From Dermanyssus gallinae (Eukaryota > Arthropoda > Arachnida > Mesostigmata > Dermanyssidae), in NCBI GenBank assembly GCA_003439945.1, contig QVRM01007030.1, forward strand, positions 1 through 64,000: a stretch of DNA of 64,000 nt, given 5' to 3'. Every line of letters begins with the position of its first letter. The stretch's first letter is position 1. Below are positions 61,713-64,000 of this stretch, in pieces. The translations under genes were made by a program, and so were the position numbers. A model generated the notes under the pieces. It ran no database searches and was not told where the DNA came from. It saw nothing but the letters and a program-made list of their open reading frames with translations.

Positions 61713-62795
61713 AACATCCGTCAACCTCTAGTACTTAGAACAAGCCACCAACGCGCTAGGGGAGCGTTGTATGCAGGCAACACACCAATTAAATAGTGTG
61801 AATTTTATTCTCAAGAATAGCTGTTGTCGATTAAACATTTTAAGTTTGTTGACATGCGAATGGTGGCCGATGCCGCAACTGCCGTGTGCAGATCGGACCT
61901 GAAAGTGGACCAGCGTAAATCGCTCCATATGCAAACGAAGTTGCAGAGCAAAGTCGCCAAGAAGTGCCGTACCAATGCCGTTGTCCGAGGCTAACTTTTA
62001 TTTAGGCTCTGCTCTTTGGGTTTTAGTTGTACGGGTCTCTCTATCTGTCCCTTTCCTCGTTTTTGTTCTCTTCCTGTTTCTATTCGTGTAGGAGCCTCGA
62101 GCCAGCGCAGGACCACAGAGTCTAGATTACGGGAAGGTCAGATTTGGGCAAATCCAAGGCGCTCGCTAAGCGGACGTTGACCAGCGGCCCGCTTCGCCCA
62201 ACCATGACGAACTGCCACACACAAGACAAACTCGAGACTAGAGATTACCTGGGATTACGCTGCTTTGGAGATTCATTGTCGGTCTTTGGTAAGAGAGCCG
62301 GCTTTCTGAGACGAAGTCAAGTACACTGGCAGCTAGATTCGTTCGATCATACAGCGCACTTCTGCATCAAAGGGCAACTCGTAATTCCGTTATCCCGTGC
62401 TGAGGACCAGTCGTGTCTATGTACGACGAACTTTTCCGTAATTACGCTAGGTACCCAAGAGGTCGCTCGACAAGACAGACAAAAGGCGCAAAAAGTTTAC
62501 TGGGAAATCAAAGAGGCAGATAACTCCGGAAATGCAACCGAAATTAGTTTTAACGGCGATAGCCGACAGGGGGGCTGTCACCGTTCAAACGAAATCCAAT
62601 CGGTAGTTTAAAGAGCGCTTTAGGTATATGCTATTATAGCTATAGCGGTCTGAGAACTGGGAGCACTTGATTCGCAAGTGCCCCAGTTGTGTTAGGCTTC
62701 TCAGAAACGTATTTGCTCCATCGCTAAACTCAATATATATATATATATATATATAGTGGTGAAATAAATGCTGAATTGAAAGCTGCCGTTTTCGG

Positions 62796-62838
<43 letters not shown>

Positions 62839-63240
62839 ATTTTCTTTTTGATCAAGCATACACTGTACGCTATGGGGCAGATATTTGGACGTAGAATTCT
62901 CCAATTTAGATTTATAGATAGATCAACTCTCCATTTCGGGAATTCAGTTTTTACGTATACAATTAATAAATATTGTGTAGTCGGCTGTTGGGATGATGTC
63001 GGATGGCTGAGCCGTAATCTAATTTAGCAGCAATTCTTAGAAGTAAAACTCATCATTTGTTCAAAGATACAAAAAAGGCTGGAAATGTTCGGTATGTGCA
63101 CGCCCACACTGCTATTTGTACAGCGCTGACATATTGTATTGTTATGTGTCTTAGAGGGGGTGGGGGACTCTAATGACACAGGAATTACAAGTACAATGGG
63201 GTTAACCTAGGACAACGGCCTTTGAAGGCTACACTGTGAA

Positions 63241-63507
63241 GTGGGCGGAGAAATTAAAGGATATGTACATAGAAATATACACCATGGTAGCAATGAGGAG
63301 TACGACCTGGCGAGCCTGGCCGGATATAAAAGTAAACATCTGACAACGGCATTTGCAGCCCACGAGTTTCATCACGTGGTATGCAGCACGCAGGAATTCC
63401 ACGATCCTCACGAGTGCTGTAGGTGCGCAAGATGGTTAGGCCATTGCGATAAATACCACGCCGCAGCATGCCAAGCAGTTCAATCAATAGCTGAATTCTC
63501 AAAATGA
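63241..63507 (+). pseudogene. Possible C-terminal Cys/His fragment of the APE-type family with tail
   Basis: The frame includes EEYDLASLAGYKSKH, then FHHVVCSTQEFHDPHEC and ECCRCARWLGHCDKYHAAAC, then a stop. The last block has the EC.C...G..C...YH...C arrangement seen at the end of remnant B and at 47094-47378. An (AAT)n tract begins about 20 bp after the stop, as expected for a retrotransposon 3' tail. The upstream RT part is absent, so this would be a 5'-truncated insertion. Confidence 0.45.
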
Positions 63508-63527
63508 GAGAAGATCCAGTCATGTGA

Positions 63528-63528
<1 letters not shown>

Positions 63529-63580
<52 letters not shown>
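63529..63580. repeat. (AAT)n microsatellite
   Basis: This is about 17 AAT units and is possibly the 3' tail of the preceding retrotransposon fragment. The minus frame across it is poly-Leu. Confidence 0.95.
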
Positions 63581-63582
<2 letters not shown>

Positions 63583-64000
63583 CCAGCCATATCAGGCTAT
63601 TTGCTTGCAGCTCCCATGTCACCGCAAAAAAACATTCGCCTGGTATGAGGGTCAAATGCCGCCATACATAGCAAATTGGGTTCATAGAAGCAACGGGCTA
63701 CTTCAGTTGGAGCCTCAAAGCATGGGCATCTTTTCAGAATTAAAATCTGCGTGCTCATATTAAATTCATAATTTGATTTAGTCTGTATGCGATCACCGTG
63801 CTTCCAAATCCGGCGCCCTGTAGCAAGTGAATGAAATATGACGACAATGTGAGATAATCTATTCTACTAGGTGTGACTCAATCGACGCAATGCTTGCGCC
63901 GACCGACGGTCAAAGTCGACAGTCGTATGATTGTGTGCATAGAACTAACCTTGGTGGGAGCTCACTGCTTGTCGGTCACCAGCGAGTTGGTGTGACCGAC
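63581..64000. other. Gene-free right edge
   Basis: I see nothing recognisable here. Confidence 0.5.

Larger units (their letters stand above)
59749..63240. other. Stretch without a supported gene
   Basis: Direct repeats lie at 59921-59995 and 61661-61712 and TA runs at 62732-62755 and 62804-62835. Frames of 115-155 codons (60006-60353 minus, 60707-61150 plus, 62144-62611 plus) are non-repetitive but unrecognised. Confidence 0.45.

Overview
This is eukaryotic DNA, most likely from an arthropod. A mite or tick would fit, but that is inference and nothing seen here proves it. Coding sequence is sparse and interrupted by long introns. The rest is AT-rich DNA with dozens of (TA)n arrays, (AAC)n/(GTT)n and (AAT)n microsatellites, mariner and Tc3-like DNA transposons, two kinds of non-LTR retrotransposon and two tRNA-derived SINE families. 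No operons, ribosome-binding sites, CRISPR arrays, rRNA genes or intact tRNA genes are visible.

The one host gene I can name is on the + strand. Two exons (5739-5981 and 18820-19038), separated by an intron of about 12.8 kb, encode the C-terminal 153 residues of an ectonucleoside triphosphate diphosphohydrolase (NTPDase/CD39 family), ending in its C-terminal membrane helix. The first exon opens at a splice acceptor, so 1-5738 is upstream intron and the rest of the gene lies outside the window.

Layout. 1-5100 is a nest of retrotransposon remains: a long open frame of a reverse transcriptase with a restriction-like endonuclease (RLE), a nearly perfect 754-bp tandem duplication of its 3' end, and two decayed copies of an APE-type non-LTR family. 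5101-18819 holds the NTPDase exon and the large intron, with a SINE, TA arrays, an inverted (GTT)n/(AAC)n cluster, a third APE-type copy with endonuclease and RT remnants, and a Tc3-like transposon with long inverted repeats. 19039-36050 has no gene I can support. 36054-37336 and 40750-41106 are further RLE-type fragments. SINE family 1 occurs at 6167, 39390 and 59547, and SINE family 2 at 43721 and 50848. Two mariner elements lie at 49387-50664 (one 2-bp frame break) and 53305-54596 (nonsense codons, one catalytic Asp lost; inserted in a TA array). The remainder to 64000 is intergenic or intronic, with a few unassigned ORFs and a probable retrotransposon C-terminal zinc-motif fragment ending by an (AAT)n tail.

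I found no convincing undescribed biological system. The points most worth following are the TA array that abuts the NTPDase splice acceptor, the near-identical 754-bp duplication, the two SINE families, the long-TIR Tc3-like element and the recurrent non-LTR family with its C-terminal Cys/His motif.
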